From NCBI GenBank assembly GCA_900542165.1, contig UQMM01000004.1:43811-107810 (forward strand): a stretch of 64,000 bases of DNA, read 5' to 3'. Of this stretch, positions 43,119-51,964 are shown piece after piece (within the stretch, counting starts at the first letter, position 1; each line of letters starts with the position of its first letter). Source of the stretch: an uncultured Collinsella sp. (lineage in GTDB: Bacteria; Actinomycetota; Coriobacteriia; Coriobacteriales; Coriobacteriaceae). Both the position numbers and the translations under genes were made by a program. The notes under the pieces were generated by a model. That model was given only the letters and a program-made list of their open reading frames with translations, was not told where the DNA came from and ran no database searches.

Positions 43119-43147
43119 TTGACCACGAACAGCCGTTCGTTTATTAT
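43119..43147 (+). promoter_or_regulatory. recA promoter with embedded LexA box
   Basis: TTGACC (43119-43124), 17 bp, TATTAT (43142-43147). The spacer contains GAACAGCCGTTC (43127-43138), an exact GAAC-N4-GTTC LexA site that extends to a 6-bp-arm palindrome. LexA binding here would block RNA polymerase. Confidence 0.85.
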
Positions 43148-43177
43148 CGATGCAGGTTGTTAAGAGGAGGGCTATTC

Positions 43178-44326
43178 ATGGCCAAGAATTCAGGTCCCGT
43201 ACGTACCGTTCATGCTCGCACGACGGGTAAAGAGCGCGATGAGATGATCGCCACCACCAAGGCCGAGATCGAGAAGAAATTCGGCCAGGGTTCCATCATG
43301 AGGTACGGCGACGGTGGTCCCGAGCTCGAGGTCGAGGCCATTCCCACGGGCGCCCTGGCCCTCGATGCCGCGCTGGGTATCGGCGGCGTGCCGCGCGGCC
43401 GTATCGTCGAGATTTACGGTCCTGAGTCCTCCGGTAAGACGACGCTTTCGCTCGAGATCCTGGCCGAGGCCCAGGCAATGGGTGGCGTTGTGGCATTTAT
43501 CGATGCCGAGCACGCGCTTGATCCCACGTATGCCGCGCGCATCGGCGTGGATATCGACGAGGTGCTCATTTCCCAGCCCGATACGGGTGAGCAGGCGCTC
43601 GAGATTGTTGACATGCTCGTGCGTTCCGGCGCCATCGATGCTATCGTCGTCGACTCCGTCGCCGCGCTGACCCCGCGTGCCGAGATCGAGGGAGAAATCG
43701 GCGACACTACGGTCGGTCTTCAGGCTCGCCTGATGAGCCAGGCGCTCCGCAAGCTCGCCGGCTCGCTGTCCAAGTCCAACACGACGTGCATCTTCATTAA
43801 CCAGCTGCGTGAGAAGATCGGCGTCATGTTCGGCAACCCCGAGACCACGACGGGCGGCCGCGCCCTTAAGTTCTTCTCTTCGGTGCGTATCGACATTCGC
43901 CGCATCGACAGCATTAAGCTTAAGGACGAGGTTATCGGTAACCGCGTGCGCGCCAAGGTCGTTAAGAACAAGGTGGCAGCTCCGTTCCGTTCTGCTGAGT
44001 TCGACATCATGTACGGTACGGGCATCTCTAAGGAGGGCTCGATTCTGGACATGGCTGTCGAGTGCGGCATCTGCAAGAAGATGGGCTCCTGGTTTGCCTA
44101 TGGCGAGGATAAGCTCGGCAACGGTCGCGAGGCCGCCAAGGCGTTCCTGCGCGAACACCCCGATTGTGCCGACGAGATTGAGCATAAGGTTCGCCTTGCC
44201 TGTGGACTTGAGTTTGATGACGATGCTCCGTCCGAGGTCGAGCTGACCGATCAGCCTGCGCCTGAGGAGTTTGACGAGCTTTACGCCATCGATGGTTCCG
44301 CCATGCTCGATGATGACGACGAGTAG
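43178..44326 (+). CDS. recA: Recombinase RecA
   Basis: Strand-exchange ATPase and co-protease for LexA. The 382-residue protein has Walker A GPESSGKTTL near 81, Walker B in AIVVDSVAALTP, and loop 2 region GVMFGNPETTTGGRALKFFS. The C-terminus is acidic (AMLDDDDE). The ATG at 43178 is preceded by AGGAGGG; an upstream TTG would place that site inside the gene. No intein. Followed by recX after 11 bp. Confidence 0.98.
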   Translation: MAKNSGPVRTVHARTTGKERDEMIATTKAEIEKKFGQGSIMRYGDGGPELEVEAIPTGALALDAALGIGGVPRGRIVEIYGPESSGKTTLSLEILAEAQAMGGVVAFIDAEHALDPTYAARIGVDIDEVLISQPDTGEQALEIVDMLVRSGAIDAIVVDSVAALTPRAEIEGEIGDTTVGLQARLMSQALRKLAGSLSKSNTTCIFINQLREKIGVMFGNPETTTGGRALKFFSSVRIDIRRIDSIKLKDEVIGNRVRAKVVKNKVAAPFRSAEFDIMYGTGISKEGSILDMAVECGICKKMGSWFAYGEDKLGNGREAAKAFLREHPDCADEIEHKVRLACGLEFDDDAPSEVELTDQPAPEEFDELYAIDGSAMLDDDDE

Positions 44327-44337
44327 CGGTTACGCTC

Positions 44338-45030
44338 ATGTCGTATACGGTGACCGAGGCCACGGTCGTCTTTCCCGATAAGAAGGCGGCCTCCTCGTTC
44401 TCGAGCGGGTATGCGTCCAAAAAGCCTTGCGCACATATCGATTGTGAGCTTGAGGGCGGTTTTGAGCGGTCCATTTGGATTCCCGTGCGGGTCGCGCGGC
44501 TGTATGTCAAAAACCGCCCCGATCTTCCCTGTGATTGGGACAACTTCCGTGAGGCGGTGCAGCTCATTGAGCGTAAATGTGCACTTACCATGGTGACCGA
44601 GATGTTATCGCGCCGCGACCATGCGACGGGTGAGGTCCGTGACAAGCTGGCTCGCTACGGCTTTCACCAGCCTGCGATCGATTTCGCCGTCGAGCGCGCC
44701 ACCGAGTATCGCTTTTTAGACGAGAGCCGCTTTTGCTCGTACTTTATCGAGGAGCGCAAGCGGCGCGGTTGGGGACAGCGCAAAATCGAGACCGAGCTCA
44801 AGCGCCGTCATGTCGTGCTCGATGACATTCCCGGTTATCCCGAGGATTATTTTGCCGTCGAAGACGATTTGGCGCGTGCGTCAGCCCTGCTCGCCAAGCG
44901 TCGTGTTCCAGAGACGCGCGGATTCGAAAAACTGGTTCGGTTTTTGATGGGCAAAGGCTTCTCGTATCACATCGCCGCCGATGCTGTTAAGGCACGTCTC
45001 GATGCCGAACGCGAGGAATGTGCGGTTTAG
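44338..45030 (+). CDS. recX: Regulatory protein RecX
   Basis: Modulates RecA filaments. The 230-residue protein has three-helix RecX repeats: EMLSRRDHATGEVRDKLARYG, then FCSYFIEERKRRGWGQRKIE, and a C-terminal repeat. The ~75-residue N-terminal part (including FERSIWIPVRVARLYVKN) matches the extra N-terminal domain of long RecX forms. Start ATG 44338, 11 bp after recA; probably co-transcribed and SOS-induced. Confidence 0.9.
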   Translation: MSYTVTEATVVFPDKKAASSFSSGYASKKPCAHIDCELEGGFERSIWIPVRVARLYVKNRPDLPCDWDNFREAVQLIERKCALTMVTEMLSRRDHATGEVRDKLARYGFHQPAIDFAVERATEYRFLDESRFCSYFIEERKRRGWGQRKIETELKRRHVVLDDIPGYPEDYFAVEDDLARASALLAKRRVPETRGFEKLVRFLMGKGFSYHIAADAVKARLDAEREECAV

Positions 45031-45092
45031 GCGTATGCGTTTTGTGGCCCTGCCGTTCACCGCGTTTTAGCCGCCGTGCCGGGGCCATTTAT

Positions 45093-45121
45093 TTGACAGT
45101 TGTTGTGGTTCAACGTACGAT
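45093..45121 (+). promoter_or_regulatory. Promoter of rny
   Basis: Consensus -35 TTGACA (45093-45098), 17-bp spacer, -10 TACGAT (45116-45121), giving a leader of about 160 nt before rny. A GC-rich stem around GGCCC / GGGGCC just upstream may end recX transcription. Confidence 0.7.
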
Positions 45122-45226
45122 AAACACTGTCATTTGCTTTGTGATATGTGCTCATCTGTGATGAGTTTGTTTATATGTTTATCTGTATCCGACCCGCATA
45201 AGCTGCGCCCATATTACTCAAATGTC

Positions 45227-45252
45227 GCGAGCCGTTCATAAGGACGGTTCGC
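45227..45252 (+). promoter_or_regulatory. Terminator-like hairpin in the rny leader
   Basis: GCGAGCCGT / ACGGTTCGC (one G-U pair, 8-nt loop) is followed by TTTGTTGT, 28 bp before the rny ribosome-binding site. It lies downstream of the rny promoter, so it could attenuate or serve as a self-cleavage or stability element. Confidence 0.4.
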
Positions 45253-45287
45253 TTTGTTGTGTAACGAATCCATAAAAAGGAGTGAGC

Positions 45288-46838
45288 ATGCCTATCATCG
45301 CAGCGCTCGTTGGCATCGTTTTGGGTGCCATCGCCGCCATTGCCTACATGCGCACCGCCAAGCAGGGTAGTCTTCACGAGGCCGACGAAAAGATCCAGTC
45401 GGCACACGCACAGGCTGAGTCCCTGATCGGTGATGCTAAGCGTCAGGCCGAGACCCTCAAAAAAGAGGCTCTGCTCGAGGCTAAAGAGGAGATCATCAAG
45501 AACAAGCAGGCCGCCGAGGCCGAGGACAAGCAGCGTAAGAGCGAGATTCGTACGCTCGAGAACCGTGTGATGCAGCGCGAGGAGTCCCTTGATCGCCGAA
45601 ACGACGCTCTCGACAAGCGTGAGCACCAGCTGTCCAGCCAGGCCGGTCAGGTCGAGAAGCGCTCCCGTGAGCTCGAGGAGCTCTGCGCAAAGCAGACCTC
45701 CGAGCTCGAGCGTATCGCCGACCTTACCCGCGAGGATGCCCACAAGGAGCTCCTCGATAAGGTTCGCGGCGAGGTCACCCACGAGGCCGCCACGATTATT
45801 CGCGAGTCCGAGCAGCAGGTTCGCGCCGAGTGCCACAAGACCGCCCAGGAGATTCTGTCCCTGGCGATTCAGCGCTGCGCTGCCGACCACACTGCCGAGG
45901 TCACCGTTACCTCCGTGCACATTCCCTCTGATGACCTCAAGGGCCGTATCATCGGTCGCGAGGGTCGCAACATCCGGACCTTCGAGCAGGTTTCCGGCGT
46001 CAACCTCGTGATCGACGACACGCCCGAGACCGTCGTTCTTTCGAGCTTCGATCCGGTCCGTCGTGAGACCGCCCGTGTTGCTCTGGAGAACCTCATCGCC
46101 GACGGCCGCATTCACCCCGCCCGCATCGAGGAGATGTATCACAAGGCTGCCGACCTGGTTCAGCAGCGCGTGCGCGAGGCTGGCGAGCAAGCTGCATTCG
46201 ATACCGGCATTCACGACCTGCACCCCGAGATCGTCAAGACCCTTGGTGCCCTGCGCTACCGTACCTCGTTTGGTCAGAACGTGCTTCAGCACTCCCTCGA
46301 GGTCTCTGACCTGTGCGGCGTAATGGCTTCCGAGCTTGGCCTGGACGTTGTTACCGCCAAGCGCGCCGGCCTGCTGCACGACCTGGGCAAGGCAATCGAC
46401 CATGACGTCGAGGGCCCGCATGCCGTCATCGGCGCCGAGCTTGCCCGCCGTTATGGCGAGAAGCCCGTTATCGTCCACGCTATCGAGGCTCACCATGCCG
46501 ACGTCGACCCCAACACGGTGCTCGATGTCCTGGTACAGGCCGCCGATGCTGTCTCTGCCTCTCGTCCCGGTGCCCGTCGCGAGTCTGCCGAGAACTACAT
46601 CAAGCGTCTTGAGAAGCTCGAGGAGATCGCCAACTCCCATGACGGCGTCGAGCGTACCTATGCCATGCAGGCTGGTCGCGAGGTCCACGTCATGGTTCAG
46701 CCGGACAAGATTTCCGATGCCCAGTCCACGGTTCTGGCTCACGATATCGCCCATCAGATCGAGGAAGAGATGGAGTATCCCGGTCAGGTGCGCGTCGTCG
46801 TGATTCGCGAGAGCCGCGCTGTCGATATCGCTAAATAA
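45288..46838 (+). CDS. rny: Ribonuclease Y
   Basis: Membrane-anchored endoribonuclease that starts mRNA decay. The 516-residue protein has one N-terminal transmembrane helix (residues about 3-20), a long charged coiled coil to about 190, a KH domain from about 204 (LKGRIIGREGRNIRTFE), and an HD domain with the metal motif LLHDLGKAIDHD near 361. ATG 45288 is chosen for spacing from AAAAGGAG; GTG 45282 overlaps that site. Actinomycetota often lack RNase Y, so its presence fits Coriobacteriia. Confidence 0.95.
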   Translation: MPIIAALVGIVLGAIAAIAYMRTAKQGSLHEADEKIQSAHAQAESLIGDAKRQAETLKKEALLEAKEEIIKNKQAAEAEDKQRKSEIRTLENRVMQREESLDRRNDALDKREHQLSSQAGQVEKRSRELEELCAKQTSELERIADLTREDAHKELLDKVRGEVTHEAATIIRESEQQVRAECHKTAQEILSLAIQRCAADHTAEVTVTSVHIPSDDLKGRIIGREGRNIRTFEQVSGVNLVIDDTPETVVLSSFDPVRRETARVALENLIADGRIHPARIEEMYHKAADLVQQRVREAGEQAAFDTGIHDLHPEIVKTLGALRYRTSFGQNVLQHSLEVSDLCGVMASELGLDVVTAKRAGLLHDLGKAIDHDVEGPHAVIGAELARRYGEKPVIVHAIEAHHADVDPNTVLDVLVQAADAVSASRPGARRESAENYIKRLEKLEEIANSHDGVERTYAMQAGREVHVMVQPDKISDAQSTVLAHDIAHQIEEEMEYPGQVRVVVIRESRAVDIAK

Positions 46839-46839
46839 C

Positions 46840-47925
46840 ATGAGCGACGCGAACGAGCTCATCTCATTTATCGCGTCGATGTCGGGGGAGGGCAACCTTC
46901 GCGTCGAGGAGAACCTTGGCGAGGGGTATGTCCGCCTCCGCGTTTCGGAGGCCGAGCGGCGCCAGGCAAAGCACGACATTCAGCATGTCGAGGATATCGT
47001 TATCGAAATGCTCCGTAATGCTCGCGATGCCGGCGCCGACAAAGTCTATCTCGCTACGACCAAGGAAGATGGCGTCCGCACGCTTGTCTTTCTGGATAAC
47101 GGTTCGGGCGTTCCGCAGGATATGCAAGAGCGAATCTTCGATGCCCGCGTTACCTCCAAGCTCGAGAGCATGAAGATGGACCGTTGGGGCGTTCACGGTC
47201 GTGGCATGGCATTGTTTTCGATCAAGCAGAACACCGACGAGGCCCGTGTGGTCACGTCCGGTGTCGATCTTGGTTCAGCCTTTAAGGTGAGTGTTGCGGC
47301 CGACCGTCTCAGTGAGCGTGCCGATCAGTCCAGCTGGCCCCAGGCCGTCAAGGATGAGGACGGACGTTATGTCTGTGCTCGCGGTCCGCATAATATTATT
47401 CGCGCTGCTTGTGAGTTTGCGCTCGAGGAGTTGCGTGGTTGCGATGTCTATCTTGGTTCTCCGTCTGAGATTGCCGCGACACTTTATGCTCAGGCGTCAA
47501 GTCGGCTCGATACGTCTCGTCTCCTGTTCATTGACGACGAGAGCGAGCTTCCGGTTGTCGATCGTTTAGGCCTTGCCTCTGATGCCGAGGATTTTATCCG
47601 CATTTGCTCGGGTTTGGGTCTTGAGATGTCCGAGCGCACGGCACATCGCATTTTGGCAGGGCAGATTAAGCCCGTTCGCGGTGTGACCGCGCGTCTGCTG
47701 CGCGAGCGTGATTCGTCCTCACATGCGCCGGCTCCTGTCGATCTCGCGAAGGATCGTCGCGGGCTACGTATTGCCAAGGATGATATGGCACAGTTTTCAC
47801 GTGCTGTGGAGCGCGACTTTAATGACCTTGCCGCCCGGTACTATCTCAACCTTTGCGGCGACCCAAAGATTCGCGTTTCGCGTGATCGAATCACCGTGAC
47901 CTTCGATCTTGCCAAAGAGGAATAG
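46840..47925 (+). CDS. Orphan GHKL-fold ATPase
   Basis: A 361-residue protein with the Bergerat ATP-binding fold: the N-box EMLRNARDAGA with Glu56 and Asn60, the G1 box FLDNGSGVP, and the G2-like GVHGRGMALFS near 117-125. It lacks a histidine phospho-acceptor domain and a receiver, so it is not a standard sensor kinase. It is also too short and differently built for MutL, Hsp90 or GyrB. The C-terminal half (about 180-361) is not one I recognise. It starts 1 bp after rny and lies 74 bp before spoVS, where Bacillus has ymdB. Its function is unknown; the position suggests a role with RNase Y or SpoVS. Confidence 0.75.
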   Translation: MSDANELISFIASMSGEGNLRVEENLGEGYVRLRVSEAERRQAKHDIQHVEDIVIEMLRNARDAGADKVYLATTKEDGVRTLVFLDNGSGVPQDMQERIFDARVTSKLESMKMDRWGVHGRGMALFSIKQNTDEARVVTSGVDLGSAFKVSVAADRLSERADQSSWPQAVKDEDGRYVCARGPHNIIRAACEFALEELRGCDVYLGSPSEIAATLYAQASSRLDTSRLLFIDDESELPVVDRLGLASDAEDFIRICSGLGLEMSERTAHRILAGQIKPVRGVTARLLRERDSSSHAPAPVDLAKDRRGLRIAKDDMAQFSRAVERDFNDLAARYYLNLCGDPKIRVSRDRITVTFDLAKEE

Positions 47926-47999
47926 TGCCTTTACCGAGTCCACTCGGTACGATACAGTTATTGCAGTTAAAACGTACTTTTAAACGCAGGAGTTTCTTC

Positions 48000-48317
48000 A
48001 TGGATTGCCTGAAGGTATCAAGCAAATCATCGCCCGCGTCCGTTGCCGGCGCCATCGCCGGCATGGTCAAGGATGGTGTACCCGTCAACATCCAGTGTGT
48101 CGGCGCCGGTGCGGTCAACCAGGCCATTAAGGCCGTGGCTATCGCGCGCGGTTTTTTGATTCCAACCGGTTTTGATATTTCCTGCGCGCCCGTGTTCTCC
48201 GACATCCTCATTAACGGGGAGTCGCGCACGGCCATCCGCCTTTCTATCTACGTTCACCAGATCAATCGAGCTGCTATGGATAACGTCGTCATTGATGATG
48301 TTAAGCCTGTGGCATAG
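48000..48317 (+). CDS. spoVS: SpoVS-like Alba-fold protein
   Basis: A 105-residue protein. The start MDCLKVSSKSSPASVAGAIA and the middle GAGAVNQAIKAVAIARGFL match SpoVS, a small nucleic-acid-binding Alba-like protein. SpoVS was named in Bacillus sporulation but occurs in many non-spore-formers with an unknown role. AGGAG lies 6 bp before the ATG at 48000. The C-terminus extends about 15 residues past Bacillus SpoVS (MDNVVIDDVKPVA). Confidence 0.88.
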   Translation: MDCLKVSSKSSPASVAGAIAGMVKDGVPVNIQCVGAGAVNQAIKAVAIARGFLIPTGFDISCAPVFSDILINGESRTAIRLSIYVHQINRAAMDNVVIDDVKPVA

Positions 48318-48360
48318 CTTCTGCTTGCCTCGATTCGCCTCCCTTCCATCGTTAGGACTT

Positions 48361-49737
48361 ATGCACATGGACCAGCGTTCCGTACGCGATATTCTTGCCG
48401 GAAAAACCTACTTTATCCGCACCTTTGGCTGCCAGATGAATCAGCACGACTCCGAGCGTGTGAGCGGTCTGCTTGATTCGTATGGCTGCCTCATGGCGCT
48501 CGATCTCGCGCATGCCGATATCGTTGTCTTTATGACATGCTGCGTGCGCGAGGCCGCCGATACTCGCCTGTACGGTCAGTGCAATTCCTGCAAAAGCCTG
48601 CCGCCTTCGCCTTCGGGTAAGCGCGTGGTTGCCGTTGGCGGTTGCATCGCGCAGCGCGATGGCGAGGGCCTGCTCACCAACGTCGATAACGTCAATGTCA
48701 TCTTTGGTACGCATTCCATCGCACATGTGGCCGAGCTCATTGCCGAGGCGTTCCTTGACGGCAAGCGTCATATCCGCACCAATGAGCATGAGGATACGGA
48801 TGCCATGAGCATGCCGTGGCATCGCGAGACCCAGTATCACGCCTGGGTGCCCATCATGACGGGCTGCAATAATTTCTGCACCTACTGCATCGTGCCGTAC
48901 GTGCGCGGTCGCGAAAAGAGCCGCCCCTTCGAGGAGATTGTCGACGAGGTGACCGGTTTGGTGCGCCAGGGCGTGCGCGAGATTACGCTGCTGGGCCAAA
49001 ACGTTAACTCATATGGTCGCGATCTGTTTGGCAAGCCGCGTTTTGCCGATTTGCTGCGCGCGGTGGGCGATACGGGCGTCGAGCGCATTTTCTTTACCTC
49101 TTCTCATCCTAAGGATCTGCTGCCCGAGACCATCGACGCTATGGCCGAGACGCCCGCCGTCATGCCGCAGCTTCACTTGGCCGTTCAGTCGGGCTCCACG
49201 CGCATCCTCAAAGAGATGAATCGCCGTTATACACGCGAGGACTATCTGGGCCTGGTCGATCGCATTCGCAATCGCATGCCTGATATCGCGCTCTCGACCG
49301 ACATTATCGTTGGCTTCCCGGGCGAGACTGAAGAGGACTTTGAGCAGACGCTCTCACTTGCCGAGACGGTCCGCTATGCTCAGGCCTATACCTTCATCTA
49401 TTCCAAGCGCGCCGGTACCCCGGCCGCCGAGATTGACAATCCTACGCCGCATGAGGTTATTCTCGAGCGTTTCAACCGCCTGGTTAAGGTTATCGAGACC
49501 ACGGCACACGAGTATAACCAGGGTGAGCTTCATACTGTGGTGCCGGCGCTCATTGAAGGTACGAGTAAAAAGAACGATGCGGTGCTGCTGGGTAAGAGTC
49601 CCAAGAATCAGACCGTTCATGCGCCTATCCCCGAGGGTTACAGCATCGACCAGCTTGTCGGTAAGATCGTTGATGTTAACGTCGACGTTGCTAAGACGTG
49701 GTATTTGTCCGGCTCCGTTGTGGGCGAGCCGCGCTAA
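48361..49737 (+). CDS. miaB: tRNA methylthiotransferase MiaB
   Basis: Adds a methylthio group to i6A37 of tRNA. The 458-residue protein has the N-terminal cluster cysteines in TFGCQMNQHDSERV, MTCCVRE and VGGCIAQ, the SAM cluster CNNFCTYC, and a C-terminal TRAM domain. The TFGCQMN motif marks MiaB. The ATG at 48361 has AGGA 5 bp upstream; ATG 48367 is possible. It overlaps miaA (TAATG), the partner enzyme acting just before it on the same base. mutS and mutL, often nearby, are absent. Confidence 0.95.
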   Translation: MHMDQRSVRDILAGKTYFIRTFGCQMNQHDSERVSGLLDSYGCLMALDLAHADIVVFMTCCVREAADTRLYGQCNSCKSLPPSPSGKRVVAVGGCIAQRDGEGLLTNVDNVNVIFGTHSIAHVAELIAEAFLDGKRHIRTNEHEDTDAMSMPWHRETQYHAWVPIMTGCNNFCTYCIVPYVRGREKSRPFEEIVDEVTGLVRQGVREITLLGQNVNSYGRDLFGKPRFADLLRAVGDTGVERIFFTSSHPKDLLPETIDAMAETPAVMPQLHLAVQSGSTRILKEMNRRYTREDYLGLVDRIRNRMPDIALSTDIIVGFPGETEEDFEQTLSLAETVRYAQAYTFIYSKRAGTPAAEIDNPTPHEVILERFNRLVKVIETTAHEYNQGELHTVVPALIEGTSKKNDAVLLGKSPKNQTVHAPIPEGYSIDQLVGKIVDVNVDVAKTWYLSGSVVGEPR

Positions 49738-50675
49738 TGGTTTCTCCCGGGGCAGGTCTTTCCGCCGTTGCGATCGTTGGTCCGACGGCGGTAGGTAAGA
49801 GTGATGTTGCCGACCGTTTGGCCGCTCGTCTTTCGTCCGAAGTGCTGTCGTGTGATGCGATGCAAATCTATCGCGGCATGGACATCGGTACCGCAAAGAT
49901 GGCGCCCGATGAGTGTACGGCGCCGCTGCGTCTCGTCGACATTGTAGAGCCGGGTGTGGCGTACTCTGCGGCGCTTTATCAGGCTGACGCTCGCGCACAT
50001 GTTGAACGTCTCCTTGGTTCGGGTTGCCTGCCGGTTTTTTGCGGAGGTACGGGGCTGTATCTCAAGGCCGCCCTTGATGAGATGGACTTTCCCTCGGGTG
50101 AACTTGAGGACGATCGCCGTGCGGGCTATCAGGAGCTTGCCGAGCGTATTGGCGAGGAAGAACTGCATGCTCTGCTTGCCGAGCGCGATCCAGAATCGGC
50201 TGCTGTTATTCATCCCCATAACGTGCGCCGTGTGATTCGTGCGCTCGAGATGCATGATGATGGTATCTCCTATGCAAAGCAAAAAAGTCAGTTTAGTGTT
50301 CCGCGCGAGCATTATCATGCCCTATGGTTTGGTCTGACGCGTAATCGTGAGGTGCTCTACGAGCGCATTAACCTGCGTGTCGATCTGATGTTTGAACAGG
50401 GTCTTGTTGATGAGGTTCGCGGTCTTATGGACCAGGGGCTGGGAGATGCCCTGACTTCGATGCAGGCAATTGGCTATAAAGAGATCATCGATGCTTTCAA
50501 TGGCGTGACGAGCATGGATGAGGCTCGCGAACTCATTAAGATGCGTTCGCGTCGCTATGCCAAACGTCAGCTTTCGTGGTTTAAACGCGATGACCGTATC
50601 GCGTGGTTCGATATGGATGAATGTACGATCGATGAGGTCGTTGCTGATATCCTGCATCGTATTGAGGCTGCCTAA
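49737..50675 (+). CDS. miaA: tRNA dimethylallyltransferase
   Basis: Transfers a dimethylallyl group to A37, making i6A, the MiaB substrate. The 312-residue protein has the P-loop IVGPTAVGKSDVAD, CDAMQIYRGMDIGTAK (DMAPP/tRNA site), GGTGLYLKA and the C-terminal RRYAKRQLSWFKRD. The ATG overlaps the miaB stop, and its own stop overlaps the hflX ATG. Confidence 0.96.
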   Translation: MVSPGAGLSAVAIVGPTAVGKSDVADRLAARLSSEVLSCDAMQIYRGMDIGTAKMAPDECTAPLRLVDIVEPGVAYSAALYQADARAHVERLLGSGCLPVFCGGTGLYLKAALDEMDFPSGELEDDRRAGYQELAERIGEEELHALLAERDPESAAVIHPHNVRRVIRALEMHDDGISYAKQKSQFSVPREHYHALWFGLTRNREVLYERINLRVDLMFEQGLVDEVRGLMDQGLGDALTSMQAIGYKEIIDAFNGVTSMDEARELIKMRSRRYAKRQLSWFKRDDRIAWFDMDECTIDEVVADILHRIEAA

Positions 50676-51964
50676 TGGCTCGTTTCCCCCTTGTTCCCAC
50701 GGCACCCGAGCCCGAGCGTGCCATTTTGGTTGGTGTTGAGTGGCGCGACAATGCATGGCCACTCGATCGATCGCTCGATGAGCTGGAGCGCCTTGCCCAC
50801 ACGGCTGGTGCCCAGTGCGTGGCTCGCTTGTCTCAGCGTTTGGTAAAGCCTTATCCCAAATCATTTATCGGTTCCGGTAAGGTAGAGGAGCTGTGCGGTC
50901 TGGTACATCGCATGGATGCCGATGTCGTTATTTTTGACGACGACCTGACGCCCTCGCAGCAATCCTATTTGGAGAAAGCCGTGGGCGAGCCGGTAAAGAT
51001 TATCGATCGTACGGCACTGATCTTGGATATCTTTGGCCTGCATGCTCAGACGCGTGAGGGACGCCTACAGGTACAGCTGGCGCAGCTTCAATATCTGTTG
51101 CCTCGTCTGCGCGGCATGTGGAGCCATCTCGCCAAGGAACAGACGCGCGGCGGCATCGGCTCACGCTTTGGTCAGGGCGAAAGTCAGCTCGAGGTCGACC
51201 GTCGCCTCATTCGTAATAAGATCGCTGCGCTTCGACGTGAGATCAAGCAGGTTGAACAGCGTCGTGATGTTCAATCCAAGAGTCGTATTGAGTCACCGGC
51301 GTTTCGCGTCGCGTTAGCCGGTTATACCAATGCCGGTAAATCGACGTTGCTCAATCGTCTGACCGGCTCTACGGTACTTTCGCAGGACAAGCTGTTTGCT
51401 ACGCTCGACCCGACGACGCGTTCATATCGCCTGCCTGGCGGTCGCGGCATGACGATTACCGATACCGTCGGCTTTATTCAAAAGCTGCCGCATGGTCTGG
51501 TCGATGCCTTTAAATCGACACTGTCCGAGGTGTTGGGTGCCGATCTAATTCTCAAAGTCGTGGATGCGTCTGATGAGGACTATGAGCGACAGCTTGAGGC
51601 TGTCGACCGCGTGCTTGATGAGATCGGTGCCGGAGAGCGTTTAACGCTTACGGTGTTCAATAAAATCGATCTTCTCGATAGCGTCGATCGATTGAGTTTC
51701 CGTCGTCGTTATCCGGAAGCTGTTCTGTTCTCGGCCCAAACGGGCGAGGGGCTCGACGATCTCGTCGATCGCATTGCTCGCGAGGCGGCCGCCACCGATG
51801 TGCTGCTTTCCGCCGACATTCCATATCGTGAAGGTGCACTCATCACAGTCGTGCATGAGCAGGGGACCCTTTTGCACGAGGAATATCTTGAGGATGGCGT
51901 TCGTATTGTGGCGAAACTGCCGGCTCGTATTGCACCGCGGCTCGAGCGTTATCGCACCGAGTAG
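50675..51964 (+). CDS. hflX: Ribosome-associated GTPase HflX
   Basis: Splits stalled 70S ribosomes. The 429-residue protein has an N-terminal HflX domain (GSGKVEEL), a glycine-rich middle (LPRLRGMWSHLAKEQTRGGIG), a coiled-coil linker, and a GTPase domain with P-loop GYTNAGKST near 215, DTVGFIQKLP and NKIDLLD. It overlaps the miaA stop by one base. Its last 16 bp overlap the 3' end of the convergent gene on the minus strand. Confidence 0.95.
   Translation: MARFPLVPTAPEPERAILVGVEWRDNAWPLDRSLDELERLAHTAGAQCVARLSQRLVKPYPKSFIGSGKVEELCGLVHRMDADVVIFDDDLTPSQQSYLEKAVGEPVKIIDRTALILDIFGLHAQTREGRLQVQLAQLQYLLPRLRGMWSHLAKEQTRGGIGSRFGQGESQLEVDRRLIRNKIAALRREIKQVEQRRDVQSKSRIESPAFRVALAGYTNAGKSTLLNRLTGSTVLSQDKLFATLDPTTRSYRLPGGRGMTITDTVGFIQKLPHGLVDAFKSTLSEVLGADLILKVVDASDEDYERQLEAVDRVLDEIGAGERLTLTVFNKIDLLDSVDRLSFRRRYPEAVLFSAQTGEGLDDLVDRIAREAAATDVLLSADIPYREGALITVVHEQGTLLHEEYLEDGVRIVAKLPARIAPRLERYRTE

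Noticed and set aside
46840..47925. MutL, because it lies near miaB-miaA where mutSL often occur
   Set aside because: Only the ATP-binding motifs agree. There is no MutL transducer or C-terminal domain, and no mutS nearby.
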